In this document: positions 28,937 through 37,208 of the stretch, one piece after another
Numbering within the stretch: position 1 is the first letter of the stretch
Layout of the letters: each line of letters opens with the position of its first letter
Assembly: GCF_030811715.1 (NCBI RefSeq)
Contig: NZ_JAUSRH010000001.1
Location: 1-64,000, forward strand
Reading direction: 5' to 3'
Length of the DNA: 64,000 bases
Source of the DNA: Sinomonas atrocyanea
Lineage (GTDB): Bacteria > Actinomycetota > Actinomycetes > Actinomycetales > Micrococcaceae
Notes under the pieces: model-generated
What the model saw: only the letters and a program-made list of their open reading frames with translations
Databases searched by the model: none
What the model was told of the DNA's origin: nothing
Position numbers and translations under genes: made by a program

Positions 28937-30475
28937 GTGACGTTCCCAGCTCCCCTCCGCCGGCGGCCGGCTGCCCTGCTGGCCGCGATCGTGACGGCCC
29001 TCCTGGTCCTCACCGGCTGCACCCCGTCCACAGGCGGCCCGCAGCCCAGCGGCGACCCCGCGGCCACCCAGGGCGCCCCGGCAGGGCTCGAGAAGTTCTA
29101 CACGCAGGACGTCCAGTGGAGCCCGTGCGAGGGCGGCAAGTTCGACTGCACCACCGTCAAGGTGCCCGTCGACTACGCGAACCCGGCCGGCGACACCGCG
29201 GACCTCGCCCTCATCCGCCTCAACGGCCGCAACGCCAAGGGGAGCCTCCTGGTCAACCCGGGCGGCCCCGGCGGCTCCGGGTATGACATGGTCAAGGACT
29301 CCGCCCAGACCATGTTCTCCGCGAAGCTGCTCGACTCCTACAACGTGATCGGCTTCGATCCGCGCGGGGTCAAGCGCTCCGCACCCGTGACCTGCGTCAG
29401 CGACTCGGAGCGGGACGCCCTGCGGGAGTTCACCGCGGACCCCGACACCGACGCGGGCCTCACGGCGACGTTCGCGGAGCAGAAGAAGCTCATCGACGCG
29501 TGCCAGGCGCACAGCGGGCCCATGCTCGCCCACACCGACACCGTCAGCGCGGCCAAGGACATGGACATCATCCGCGCCGCGGCGTCCCGGCAGGTCCAGC
29601 TCGACTACCTCGGCTACTCCTACGGCACGTTCCTCGGCTCGACCTACGCGACCCTGTTCCCGGACCGCGTGGGCCGCATGGTGCTCGACGGCGCACTCGA
29701 CCCCTCGCTCGACAACCACGAGATCACGCGCGGCCAGGCGAGGGGCTTCGAGGCCGCCGTGCACGCGTACGTGCGCTCGTGCCTCACGCAGTCCGACTGC
29801 CCGGTCTCCGGATCGGAGGACGCCGGGGTGGCGAAGATCCAGGCCCTGCTCGCCAGGGTGCGGCAGAGCCCCCTGCACACCAACAGCGGCCGCACCATCA
29901 ACGTCACCGACTTCGTCAACGGCTTCATCCTGCCGCTGTACAACGACAAGAACTGGCCGGCCCTGACCCAGGCTCTCGTGGGCGCCTTCAAGGGCGACGG
30001 CAGCGGCATGCTCCGGCTCGCGGACATCGCGGCGGACCGCGAGCAGGACGGCAGCTACAGCTCGAACAGCAACTTCGCCTTCATGGCGTACAACTGCCTC
30101 GACTACTCCACGGACGCCTCCCCTGCCGCGATGCGGGCCGAGGCGGCCCAGCTCAAGCAGGACTCGCCCACCCTCGGGGAGTTCTTCGCGTACGGCGGGG
30201 TCAACTGCCGGGACTGGCCGTACAAGCCCGTCCGCACCCCCGCCCCCGCGCACTACACGGGCCAGAGCCCGATCCTCGTCGTGGGGACCACCGGCGACCC
30301 GGCCACCCCCTATCAGTGGGCCGAGAACCTCCGCAGCCAGCTCGGCAACGCGGCCCTGCTGACGTGGAAGGGCGAGGGCCACACCGCGTACGGGCGCGGC
30401 TCGTCCTGCGTGGACAACGCCGTGGACTCCTACCTCGCGGACCGGAAGGCGCCCACCGACGGAACGCGCTGCTGA
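28937..30475 (+). CDS. Secreted alpha/beta-hydrolase, tripeptidyl aminopeptidase type (lipoprotein)
   Basis: 512 residues. A signal peptide with lipobox VLTGC (Cys27) precedes an alpha/beta-hydrolase domain. Oxyanion region NPGGPGGSGYDM, nucleophile elbow GYSYGTFLG (Ser), acid Asp in VVGTTGDPATP and His in WKGEGHTAYG; the C-terminal TAP-like domain is present. The family includes Streptomyces tripeptidyl aminopeptidases and mycobacterial CaeA/Hip1. GAGGAG precedes the GTG start, 8 nt after holB. Confidence 0.88.
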   Translation: MTFPAPLRRRPAALLAAIVTALLVLTGCTPSTGGPQPSGDPAATQGAPAGLEKFYTQDVQWSPCEGGKFDCTTVKVPVDYANPAGDTADLALIRLNGRNAKGSLLVNPGGPGGSGYDMVKDSAQTMFSAKLLDSYNVIGFDPRGVKRSAPVTCVSDSERDALREFTADPDTDAGLTATFAEQKKLIDACQAHSGPMLAHTDTVSAAKDMDIIRAAASRQVQLDYLGYSYGTFLGSTYATLFPDRVGRMVLDGALDPSLDNHEITRGQARGFEAAVHAYVRSCLTQSDCPVSGSEDAGVAKIQALLARVRQSPLHTNSGRTINVTDFVNGFILPLYNDKNWPALTQALVGAFKGDGSGMLRLADIAADREQDGSYSSNSNFAFMAYNCLDYSTDASPAAMRAEAAQLKQDSPTLGEFFAYGGVNCRDWPYKPVRTPAPAHYTGQSPILVVGTTGDPATPYQWAENLRSQLGNAALLTWKGEGHTAYGRGSSCVDNAVDSYLADRKAPTDGTRC

Positions 30476-30488
30476 CCGGCCGGCCCGC

Positions 30489-31202
30489 TCAGCGGGGGAC
30501 CCGCTCGGGCCACAGGAGCCCGGGCAGGTCCGCGATGGAGGGCACGACGGCGTCGGCTCCGGCGGCGTGCAGCTCGCCGGCGGTCTGGGCTCCCGTGAGG
30601 ACGCCGACGGCGGCGCCCGCTCCCGCCCTCCGGCCCGAGACGATGTCCGCCTCGGTGTCTCCGACCACGACGACGTCGCGGACGTCCTCGACGTCCAGCG
30701 CGAGGACCGCCGTGAGGACCATGTCCGGGTAGGGGCGGCCGCGGCCGGCGTCCTCGGAGCAGAGCGAGAGGTCGGCCAGGCCCATCCACCCGAGCGCCTC
30801 GAGGACGCTGTTCTGGGTGTGCCGGCCGAACCCCGTCGCGAAGCAGACCTTGACGCCACGCTCCCGCAGCAGGTGCACGGTCTCCTCGGCCCCCGGGACG
30901 GCCGCCACGGCGCCCGCGGCGATCATCCTGTCGTACGCCCCCGCGAAGGCGCGCGAGGCCGCCCGGGCGGTGTCGGCGTCGTCCGTGAAGACGCGGGAGA
31001 AGAGCTCGGCGCGGTCGAGGCCCGCGCTGCGGCGGGACTGGGCGAGCGCGTCTGCGAGCCGCGTCCCCTCCACACCGCACGCGTGCAGCACCTGTTCGAC
31101 CGCGCGTTCGGCGGCGCCGCCGTCCGTCACGGTGGTGCCGTTCATGTCCAGCACGGCAAGGCGTGGCGTGCGCTCGGGAGCCGGCCGCAGGTGCAGCGTC
31201 AC
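30489..31202 (-). CDS. HAD hydrolase, phosphonatase-like
   Basis: 237 residues. HAD motif I is DMNGTT instead of the usual DxDGT, like the DMAGT of phosphonoacetaldehyde hydrolases. Motif II lies in CFATGFGRHTQ and motif IV in VVVGDTEADIVSGRRAG. The cap helices lie between. Phosphonatase-like proteins of this type are related to PhnX, but without the cap Lys being assignable here the substrate stays open. It is convergent with the aminopeptidase gene. Confidence 0.82.
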   Translation of the reverse strand: MTLHLRPAPERTPRLAVLDMNGTTVTDGGAAERAVEQVLHACGVEGTRLADALAQSRRSAGLDRAELFSRVFTDDADTARAASRAFAGAYDRMIAAGAVAAVPGAEETVHLLRERGVKVCFATGFGRHTQNSVLEALGWMGLADLSLCSEDAGRGRPYPDMVLTAVLALDVEDVRDVVVVGDTEADIVSGRRAGAGAAVGVLTGAQTAGELHAAGADAVVPSIADLPGLLWPERVPR

Positions 31203-31355
31203 GGATGGACCTCGTTCCTCTCGTTGGCCCGGGGGCGGGCCGGGGTCTGCCGAGCATCCCAGCCGCCGCGGTCAGGCGCCTGAACGCGCCGGGTACGCGG
31301 GGTGAACACCTCCCGGGGCGCCGGGCCGGGCACGCCCGCGGGGGCGGCGACCGTT

Positions 31356-31385
31356 TTGACCCCGGGCGAGGCGCTCGACTACAGT
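31356..31385 (+). promoter_or_regulatory. tRNA-Thr promoter
   Basis: -35 TTGACC (31356-31361) and -10 TACAGT (31380-31385) with an 18-nt spacer, 39 nt before the tRNA 5' end. Confidence 0.65.
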
Positions 31386-31424
31386 AGTCTCTCGGTGGTT
31401 CGACGAACGGCGGACCGCTGGAAC

Positions 31425-31500
31425 GCCTCCTTAGCTCAGACGGTAGAGCGTCTCACTCGTAATGAGAAGGTCAGCAGTTCGATCCTGCTAGGAGGCTCCA
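31425..31500 (+). tRNA. tRNA-Thr (anticodon CGT)
   Basis: Cloverleaf by eye: acceptor GCCTCCT pairs with AGGAGGC, anticodon stem TCTCA/TGAGA with loop CTCGTAA (anticodon CGT at 31458-31460, reads ACG), T-loop GTTCGATCC, and encoded CCA. It is followed at once by a terminator. Its 3' half is duplicated at 49354-49394, marking it as an integration site. Confidence 0.93.
31459..31499 (+). repeat. att direct repeat, left copy (inside tRNA-Thr)
   Basis: 41 nt from the anticodon to the discriminator base plus CC of tRNA-Thr, identical to 49354-49394. It includes the T-loop segment commonly used by tyrosine integrases as crossover site. Confidence 0.85.
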
Positions 31501-31503
31501 AGA

Positions 31504-31546
31504 GCCCCTTCTGCCCTGCGGAAACGCAGACAGAAGGGGCTTCTTC
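31504..31546 (+). terminator. tRNA-Thr terminator
   Basis: Stem GCCCCTTCTG (31504-31513) pairs with 31531-31540; an inner CTGCG-GAAA-CGCAG hairpin sits on top. TTCTTC follows. Confidence 0.8.
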
Positions 31547-31555
31547 ATGCCCAAA

Positions 31556-31573
31556 GGTCCGATTCATGGTCCG
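31556..31573 (+). repeat. Island-end motif, left copy
   Basis: GGTCCGATTCATGGTCCG, itself a GGTCCG repeat at 12-nt period. It recurs with one difference at 49221-49238, near the other island edge. It could be an integrase/excisionase arm site. Confidence 0.5.
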
Positions 31574-31628
31574 ACTTTGCCGCCATCGGCGGTGAGGGCG
31601 CCGCACCTCTCCGGACACATGCTGTGCA

Positions 31629-31736
31629 TGACAGGAAGACCAACGCCGCGCACACGCGACGACTTCCCCGAGATCCTCCTCACCCGCCAGGAGGCGGCCA
31701 CCTACCTGGGCCTGTCCAAGGCGTGGGCTCGGTCGG
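31629..31736 (+). pseudogene. Excisionase-like HTH gene, truncated
   Basis: From the ATG at 31629 the frame reads a basic N terminus and then LLTRQEAATYLGLSKAW, the classic MerR/Xis-type helix-turn-helix found in excisionases. Protein-like sequence stops near 31736 and the next bases look like part of a different gene on the opposite strand, so the rest of the gene and any integrase after it appear deleted. Confidence 0.5.
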
Positions 31737-31737
31737 A

Positions 31738-32003
31738 TGAGAGAGCAGCAGGCTGGCAAGAGTGGCCCCCGATCCCCCACCTCTTGCCTCGGCTTGGCCT
31801 CTTCATTGAGGTCCAGTCCGAGCATGGCCTCCTGGCGCCTTTCGGCGGCGAGGCGCACCTTTTGGCGGGCACGCTCCGACTGTTCGGCGTAGCGCTCCTG
31901 TTCTGCGAGGAGCGACTCGATGAGGCCATTGGGCACATGGGCGGGGCAGTGCCCTACACCCACCGGCGCCCGAGCCACGTCCACCTGATTGATCAACAGG
32001 CCA
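31738..32003 (-). pseudogene. Fragment of an unrecognised protein gene
   Basis: The minus strand encodes a coherent charged helical stretch (INQVDVARAPVGVGHCPAH, then GLIESLLAEQERYAEQSERA and RQKVRLAAERRQEAML). There is no good start codon or ribosome site upstream, and it abuts the truncated excisionase stub. I do not recognise the family. It is probably a deletion remnant from the former element. Confidence 0.3.
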
Positions 32004-32060
32004 CGCACGGGCCGGGTTGGCTGGAGCGGCCCGCCTCCTGCTGGGTGGCCGGGAAGTAGA

Positions 32061-32095
32061 AGCCAGGATCCCCGTTGGAATAACGGGACCTGGCT
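32061..32095. terminator. Hairpin terminator
   Basis: Outer stem AGCCAGG/CCTGGCT and inner stem CCCGTT/AACGGG with a GGAAT loop, followed by TTT on the plus strand. Confidence 0.5.
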
Positions 32096-32258
32096 TTCGC
32101 GTTCCACGGACAACCGCTCAGGAGCCCGCCTCCTCAAGGCAGGGCCTCACCACTTGTCACCCCTGACCTGCGCCGCCGGCCTCCTGAGCCTCCCGCGCGC
32201 GCCGTGGTGTACAGTGACGGCTCGCATCCCACCCCATGAATGAAGGAGACCAGGCCCT

Positions 32259-32555
32259 GTGGCCACCGATTACGACGAACTTCGCACTGATGTGAAGGAA
32301 TCCCAGCATGAGTCGCTGGAGGCCGCGAAGTCGGCCAACAAGCCCGATCCGCGGTCCGTGGTGCTCGAGCTCGACGGGGACGACTCCGCCGAGGAAGGCC
32401 TGTCCGGCGGCGAGATCGTCAACGACGAGCTCACCGTCATGGTGATCCCCCAGGGCGCGGACGAGTTCGTGTGCCAGTCCTGCTTCCTGGTCCACCACCG
32501 CTCCCAGACGGTGGTCCTGGGCGGGGTCGAGTACTGCCGCGACTGCGAGGGCTGA
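32259..32555 (+). CDS. DUF4193 family protein
   Basis: 98 residues, very acidic, with two CxxC pairs near the C terminus (CQSCF and CRDC) that suggest a small zinc-ribbon. The start MATDYDELRTDVKESQ and the body fit DUF4193, an actinobacterial family usually found as a chromosomal core gene. AAGGAG is well placed before the GTG. It sits inside the att-bounded region, so it is either an extra copy or part of the acquired DNA. Confidence 0.8.
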   Translation: MATDYDELRTDVKESQHESLEAAKSANKPDPRSVVLELDGDDSAEEGLSGGEIVNDELTVMVIPQGADEFVCQSCFLVHHRSQTVVLGGVEYCRDCEG

Positions 32556-32615
32556 CCCACGGGCCCTGCCGTGCCCCCGGTTTCTCCTCCCGGCCGTTCG
32601 GGCAATGACCTCTCC

Positions 32616-32876
32616 ATGTTTTCACCGGAACCGGCCCTGCCGCTGCACGAGACGATGCTCGAGATGCTGCACGCCGCGCGCCTGCGCGGCCTGGGGCATA
32701 CGGAGCACTCCCTCGCGGTCTGCGACCTCCTGCTGCAGATCCACGCCCCGGCCGGAGGCATGCTTGGGGAGCCCTGTGCCGGCTGCCGGGAGCCGTGGCC
32801 GTGCCAGACGGTGCTCGGCATCCTCGGTGGCCTCGCACCCTCTCCCCTGCCGGCGCCCGCGCACCCGGGCCCGTGA
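32616..32876 (+). CDS. Small cysteine-containing hypothetical protein
   Basis: 86 residues from the ATG at 32616 (an in-frame upstream start at 32571 is possible). An amphipathic helix region (LHETMLEMLHAARLRGLGH) is followed by a CxxC-type cluster CAGCREPWPCQTV, seen in small actinobacterial proteins of unknown role. The Pro-rich tail is probably unstructured. It follows the DUF4193 gene by 60 nt. Confidence 0.45.
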   Translation: MFSPEPALPLHETMLEMLHAARLRGLGHTEHSLAVCDLLLQIHAPAGGMLGEPCAGCREPWPCQTVLGILGGLAPSPLPAPAHPGP

Positions 32877-32892
32877 CACCGGGCAGCTGAAG

Positions 32893-32976
32893 CGGCCACC
32901 CCGCCCGGGGTGGGGGGAGGTCCGGGACGGGGCGCCGCGTGCCGGCTTCCCATCCCGTCAGGCGGCAGGCCGGCCA
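32893..32976 (+). repeat. Structured interspersed repeat, copy A
   Basis: 84 nt matching, by eye at roughly 80-85%, the reverse complement of 47206-47288. Shared blocks include GTGCCGGCTTCCCATCCC and GGCGGCAGGCCGG. Both copies are intergenic inside the island. Confidence 0.6.
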
Positions 32977-33131
32977 CCTCCAACGTAGGGCTGTGGGGTC
33001 GTTCACCCCAGAGGACTTCGGCCCGCCACACAAAGCGCCCACTTCAGCGGCCGGTGCTGCTTCCATCGGTCAAGGTGTGGGAGGCTCGGTGCGGGGACCC
33101 GCTGGGTCTTCTCATCAAGGTGGAGGTTCCT

Positions 33132-33596
33132 TTGGACATTGATGACGAGATCGGCGGCGTCAGCGCGCGTGCGTTCCCCGACGACGCATTGGCCACGGTC
33201 ATGGACCTGTTCTTCGGGGTGGACGACGAGAACGGCCCAGAGGCATCGTTCCTGATCACGGTCAACGTGGGCAGCAGCGTGGTGCGCGGGGTCGCCATCC
33301 CTTTCAAGGCATGGCTTCTGGGCGTGTGCGAGGGCATTCGCGGAGCGGAGGGCGCGCAGCCGGCTATAGCGAGAGCCTTCGGAGACGCGTACGAGACGGT
33401 ACTCGGTGCAGCGGTGGAAAACGGCCGGAGGACCGGCGCCGAGCACCCGGCCGACAGACATTGGCTGCACCTGCGTAACGCCACCACCGATGACCCCATC
33501 CGCGCCCAGTACAGCCCAGATGGAGGCGCCGCCGCGCCCGACTTCCGGTACATGCGGGTGAGGATCGACCGCGTGAACGCCTGGTCCTTGGCCTGA
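33132..33596 (+). CDS. Hypothetical protein
   Basis: 154 residues from the TTG at 33132, which has AAGGTGGAGG 5 nt upstream; an in-frame GTG at 33120 is the alternative. Acidic N terminus (DIDDEIGGVSARAFPDDA), then a hydrophobic strand-rich part (ASFLITVNVGSSVVRGVAIP) and a C-terminal region ending YMRVRIDRVNAWSLA. No signal peptide or membrane segment. I recognise no family. The longer open frame upstream runs over repeat copy A and is not credited. Confidence 0.55.
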   Translation: MDIDDEIGGVSARAFPDDALATVMDLFFGVDDENGPEASFLITVNVGSSVVRGVAIPFKAWLLGVCEGIRGAEGAQPAIARAFGDAYETVLGAAVENGRRTGAEHPADRHWLHLRNATTDDPIRAQYSPDGGAAAPDFRYMRVRIDRVNAWSLA

Positions 33597-33624
33597 GGCC
33601 TGGGCCGGCCCGAGGGGTGGCCCC

Positions 33625-33963
33625 TCACCCGGGTCCTGAGGACCGGCCGGGGGACTGGAGTCGCGACATGTCCCGCTGCCTGTAGTGGCCTCCCTCCATT
33701 CTCGCGTCGTGGACAGCACTCCGACGGGTGGCGGCGTGGCGAAGGAGGCCCGCCGCGGGCCGGCGCGGGCGCGCGCTGGTCTTGCCGCCCCGGCCGAAGG
33801 GGTAGTGCGATGCGAGCCTGGAGAGCGCGCCAGTCACTCCCCGGAGGCAGCTGGCGACCGCCAGCGCCGCAATGAACGCCAGCGCGAGGAACAGTGCCGA
33901 GGCTGCGGCCAGGGCGACCGTTCCCGAATACACGAGGTCCATCACCGCAAGCGTGTCGTCCAT
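33625..33963 (-). CDS. Small single-span membrane protein
   Basis: 112 residues. One strong transmembrane segment (about 12-40: TVALAAASALFLALAFIAAL) is followed by a basic, Arg-rich tail, so the C terminus is likely cytoplasmic. AAGGG precedes the ATG. It lies 97 nt downstream of the first DosR-like regulator on the same strand, so it may be co-transcribed with it. Function unknown. Confidence 0.5.
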   Translation of the reverse strand: MDDTLAVMDLVYSGTVALAAASALFLALAFIAALAVASCLRGVTGALSRLASHYPFGRGGKTSARPRRPAAGLLRHAATRRSAVHDARMEGGHYRQRDMSRLQSPGRSSGPG

Positions 33964-34060
33964 GCCATTCCCTTGTTCCAGAACTCAGAAGACAAGTGGT
34001 GGCTCCATCGGCGGCCTGGTCCACCTTCGAACTGCTCTCCAGACCGGAGTTTGGCCGCCT

Positions 34061-34732
34061 TCACGGGTGCTGCCTCTGCCTCTGGGCCTGGGCGACGTAG
34101 AGGGCGGCCTGGGTCCTGTTCTCGAGGCCAAGCTTGGTCAGGACCGTGGAGACATAGTTCTTCGCGGTCTTCTCGGCGACGGCCAGTTCGCGGGCTATCT
34201 GGCGGTTCGTCATCCCTTGGCCGAGCAGCTCCAGCAGACGGGACTCCTTGGGGGTCAGGCCGTCGTAGACCGGCTGCCTGGGCGGCCTGGCGTCGGGAGC
34301 GCCGGAGAGGATCCTGTCCTCCTCCTCGGGGTCGATGAGGACCTCGCCCGCGGCGGCCCGGCGGACCGCGGCGGCGATGTCCTGGCCCGTGAGCTCCTTG
34401 AGGAGGTAGCCGGAGGCCCCGGCGAGCACGGCGTCGCGGAAACCCTGCTCGTCGTGGTCCTCGGCGAGTATCAGGCACCTGATGCGCCGGTCGACCAAGA
34501 GGACGCGGCGGCAGACGTCCGGTCCCGTGCCGTCCCTCAGTCGGGCGTCGAGGACAGCGACCTGGGGGCGCAGGGCCGGGATCCTCGCCACAGCTTCCGC
34601 GGCCGAGCTGCTCTCGCCCACGACGACCATGCCCTCATCCTCGAGCACGTCTCTTAGGCCCCTCCTGATCACCTCGTGGTCGTCCAGGAGGTACGCCCGT
34701 ATAGGCTCGGTGGCCTTGTCACTGCTGTCCAT
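34061..34732 (-). CDS. NarL/FixJ-family response regulator, DosR/DevR-like (RR1)
   Basis: 223 residues. The receiver has the acid pair Asp17-Asp18 (LLDDHEVIRRGL), phospho-acceptor Asp62 (VAVLDARLRDG) and the Lys in SGYLLKELTG. The C-terminal LuxR-type HTH is LTPKESRLLELLGQGMTN then RQIARELAVAEKTAKNYVS, which resembles mycobacterial DosR closely in layout and helix sequence. The start is the ATG at 34732. No histidine kinase gene is adjacent. A diverged paralogue with the same upstream region lies at 38791-39471. Confidence 0.88.
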   Translation of the reverse strand: MDSSDKATEPIRAYLLDDHEVIRRGLRDVLEDEGMVVVGESSSAAEAVARIPALRPQVAVLDARLRDGTGPDVCRRVLLVDRRIRCLILAEDHDEQGFRDAVLAGASGYLLKELTGQDIAAAVRRAAAGEVLIDPEEEDRILSGAPDARPPRQPVYDGLTPKESRLLELLGQGMTNRQIARELAVAEKTAKNYVSTVLTKLGLENRTQAALYVAQAQRQRQHP

Positions 34733-34927
34733 GGAGCATGCCTCGCGCTCTGCCCTCTGAACGGGGGGCACTGGCCGTCGCCAGAGCGTGCGGGGTGCGG
34801 CGCACGCCAGGCGCCCGTTCAAGGGGTCTCACGATAGGGAGCGAGTCTGGTTCAGAGCTCCCCGCAGGCGCAGTTCTCGACCCGCAACCATGCTAGGACG
34901 CGGGTCCGATTACGAGCCAGTACGCGG
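34733..34927 (-). repeat. Upstream region shared with the second regulator (copy 1)
   Basis: The 5' region of RR1 aligns with 39472-39667. Shared blocks include GCGTGCGGGGTGCGGC followed by CACGCC, a GGTTCA-GCTCCCCGCAG block, and GATTACG-GCCAGTACGCG. The segment was duplicated together with the gene. Confidence 0.65.
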
Positions 34928-34954
34928 CGTGGCGTGGCTCACATGGCCGGAACC

Positions 34955-35341
34955 CTACGCCGCGTGGTCCGACATGCCAGTCCAGGGTGAACGGCTCACG
35001 GCATCGCCGCGCAGCCCGAGCGAGTGGATGCGACCGGAACGGGCCGCGAGACGGAGGCCTTCTGCGGCGATGGGCTCTCCGGTCCACTGGCCCGAATGGG
35101 AGGGCAGGAACACGTCATCGACGGGGAAGCTCCTGCGGCGCTGCCGCCCCGAGGCCACGGCCCACACTACCTCTACGCGGGAGCCGCTGAGGCCGACGGC
35201 GTAGCCGTGGATCTCCCGACCGCCGTGCTGGACGACGACTTCCTGCGCCCTCGGAACCGGACCGGGCTCTCGTCCTCCTCGGCCAGTCTCCATTGCGGCC
35301 GTGCTGCCGTCGCCATTGTGCACTTCTGTCTCCCGTTCCAC
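34955..35341 (-). CDS. Hypothetical protein
   Basis: Up to 128 residues from a GTG at 35341, with a possible internal ATG start at 35293. The central part (VVVQHGGREIHGYAVGLSGS then RVEVVWAVASGRQRRRSFPV) reads like a small beta-barrel. Codon bias is weaker than in neighbours and no ribosome site is clear. No family recognised. It lies upstream of RR1. Confidence 0.35.
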   Translation of the reverse strand: MERETEVHNGDGSTAAMETGRGGREPGPVPRAQEVVVQHGGREIHGYAVGLSGSRVEVVWAVASGRQRRRSFPVDDVFLPSHSGQWTGEPIAAEGLRLAARSGRIHSLGLRGDAVSRSPWTGMSDHAA

Positions 35342-35556
35342 AGCCCCTGGTCGGGCTGCCGCCGCGGCGAGCGGCGATCTTTCTATGTCTCTATGTCGAT
35401 CGGATCAGCGGCCCGCGGTCCCAGCGTTGGGCGACGGGGTCGTTCCGATACCGAGCTGGTGCCGATCAGGACCGGGCCCTCAGGTGTGCTGCCCCGCTGC
35501 GTGGGGTCCAGCACCTCCTGCTGAGGCGGTCCGGCCAGTCGGCCCGCGGCGGCGGT

Positions 35557-36378
35557 TCAGGCGGCGAGGTTGCGGCGCATGCGGTCCAGGAGCCGGCCCA
35601 GCAGGCGCGAGACCTGCATCTGGGACACCCCCAGCTCTACGCCGATCTCGCGCTGGCTCATCTCGTCCACGAAACGCAGCTTCAGCAGCCGCCGCTCGAA
35701 GTCAGTGGCGCCCTCGAGCGCGGCGGAGACCATCTGGCGCTCCTCGACCTGCTCGAACCCCGGATCGACCACGGGCAGGACGCGCGCCGGACGCGCGCCG
35801 TCGTCCTCCCCGGAGGAGTCGAGGGACTCGATCTGAACGGACCCCATTGCAGCACCGAGGCTGCGTGCCTCCGCGGCCTGCTCTGGGCTGCACCCGGCCG
35901 CCTCGCCCAGCTCGGCCAGGGACGGCTCCCGGCCCAGCTCCTGCACCAGCCGGCCCCGAGCCTCCTTGACCCCCAGCCGCAGCTCCTGCAGCGACCGCGG
36001 CGGGCGCACCACCCACGACTGGTCCCGCAGGTAGCGCTTGATCGTGCCCGAGATCGTGGGCACCGCAAACTGCACGAACCCGTGCCCGGCACCCTCCCGG
36101 TACCGCTGCGCCGCCATCACCAGGCCCATCCGCGCCACCTGCCGGATGTCCTCGAAATCATGCCCGGGCACCCGGTGCCGCCGCGCGAGCGCATCCGCCA
36201 GCCCCAGATGCTCGAGCACTAGGGCGGCAGTCCGCGCCCGGTCCGCCGGGCCTGCCGAGCCAGCCTCGGTAGCGGCCAGCGCGCCAGCGACGTCACCGGC
36301 GACGTCCTCCCCGCCGGAGGTGTCCGGCACAGCTTCCAGACGGACTTCGGGACGCATCTCCAGGTTCACAGCATTCAC
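35557..36378 (-). CDS. SigB/SigF-like alternative sigma factor
   Basis: 273 residues of the sigma-70 group 3 (SigB/SigF/SigG) type. Region 2 includes HDFEDIRQVARMGLVMAAQR and FVQFAVPTISGTIKRYLRD; region 3 REPSLAELGEAAGCSPEQAA; region 4 HTH FVDEMSQREIGVELGVSQMQ. The GTG start has GAGAGG upstream. The partner-switch genes (RsbW/RsbV-like) that normally flank such factors are absent here. It is divergent from the TetR gene across 153 nt that hold two palindromic operators. Confidence 0.9.
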   Translation of the reverse strand: MNAVNLEMRPEVRLEAVPDTSGGEDVAGDVAGALAATEAGSAGPADRARTAALVLEHLGLADALARRHRVPGHDFEDIRQVARMGLVMAAQRYREGAGHGFVQFAVPTISGTIKRYLRDQSWVVRPPRSLQELRLGVKEARGRLVQELGREPSLAELGEAAGCSPEQAAEARSLGAAMGSVQIESLDSSGEDDGARPARVLPVVDPGFEQVEERQMVSAALEGATDFERRLLKLRFVDEMSQREIGVELGVSQMQVSRLLGRLLDRMRRNLAA

Positions 36379-36448
36379 AGCGACCTACCTCTCCACGTTC
36401 CCACACCTCACGGCCTCCAACAGCCGATTTCAAGCCTTCGCCAACGAG

Positions 36449-36504
36449 ACAGACCTGTCTGTGCCGCTGAGAAGGTTATATGCGTAGACAGACTTGTCTG
36501 TCTA
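36449..36504. promoter_or_regulatory. Two TetR-type palindromic operators
   Basis: Site 1 (36449-36462) is ACAGAC-CT-GTCTGT. Site 2 (36485-36504) is a perfect palindrome TAGACAGAC-TT-GTCTGTCTA. They share the half-site ACAGAC, lie 36 nt centre to centre apart, and sit between the sigma gene and the TetR gene, flanking an AT-richer stretch (GGTTATATG). Confidence 0.8.
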
Positions 36505-36531
36505 GCCCGTCCGAAATATTCTCGGAGGACC

Positions 36532-37086
36532 ATGGAGAACGTGAACGAGAGCGGCGCCGGGGCTGCCGCGCCGCGCAGGCCGGCACGGGAGCGCATCCTC
36601 GAGACCGCCTACGGGCTCTTCGCCCGGCGCGGGATCAGGGCCGTCGGCGTCGACGAGATCATCGCCGAATCGGGGGTCGCGAAGGCAACCTTCTACAGGC
36701 ACTTCCCCTCCAAGGAAGCCCTCGTCCTGGCGTACATGGACCGCTGGTACGAAGTGCGCGAGAACGCCATCGAGGAAGCCGTCGCCCACGCGCACAACCC
36801 CGACGATGCGATCCTGGCCGCCTTCACCGTGCTGGACGACTGGTTCAGCCGCGGCGGGGACGAGGTCAACACCTTCCTGCACGTGGTGATCGAGTTCGGC
36901 CCCGGCCACCTCCTCGGCCGAGCGGCGATGCGCCACCTGACCGACATCCGCGAACGCCTCGCCGCCCGCGCCCGCAAGCTCGCCCGCGCCCTCATCGACC
37001 TCCACCGCCCCCAGGAGGGGACCGGTCGAGGCCTCGGCAGCAGCCACGGACGCGGGACCCGGCAGGCGAGCAGGGCCAGCGCCTGA
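36532..37086 (+). CDS. TetR/AcrR-family transcriptional regulator
   Basis: 184 residues. The N-terminal TetR HTH is RERILETAYGLFARRGIRAV then IIAESGVAKATFYRHFPSKE, ending at the canonical YRHF-SKE. The ligand-binding C-terminal domain is helical. The ATG follows GGAGG. Two AGACAGAC/GTCTGTCT operators lie just upstream and probably bind this protein, giving autorepression and possible control of the divergent sigma gene. Ligand unknown. Confidence 0.9.
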   Translation: MENVNESGAGAAAPRRPARERILETAYGLFARRGIRAVGVDEIIAESGVAKATFYRHFPSKEALVLAYMDRWYEVRENAIEEAVAHAHNPDDAILAAFTVLDDWFSRGGDEVNTFLHVVIEFGPGHLLGRAAMRHLTDIRERLAARARKLARALIDLHRPQEGTGRGLGSSHGRGTRQASRASA

Positions 37087-37208
37087 CGGCCAGCGACGGC
37101 CAGCGCCCAGTCACCGTGCCGCCGGGCGGCCGTCTTTGCAGGCCAGAGGCCCTCGGGCGCTCGACGATGAGCTAGGACCAGTCCCGTCCCAGGATGCCCT
37201 GCAGGGCT

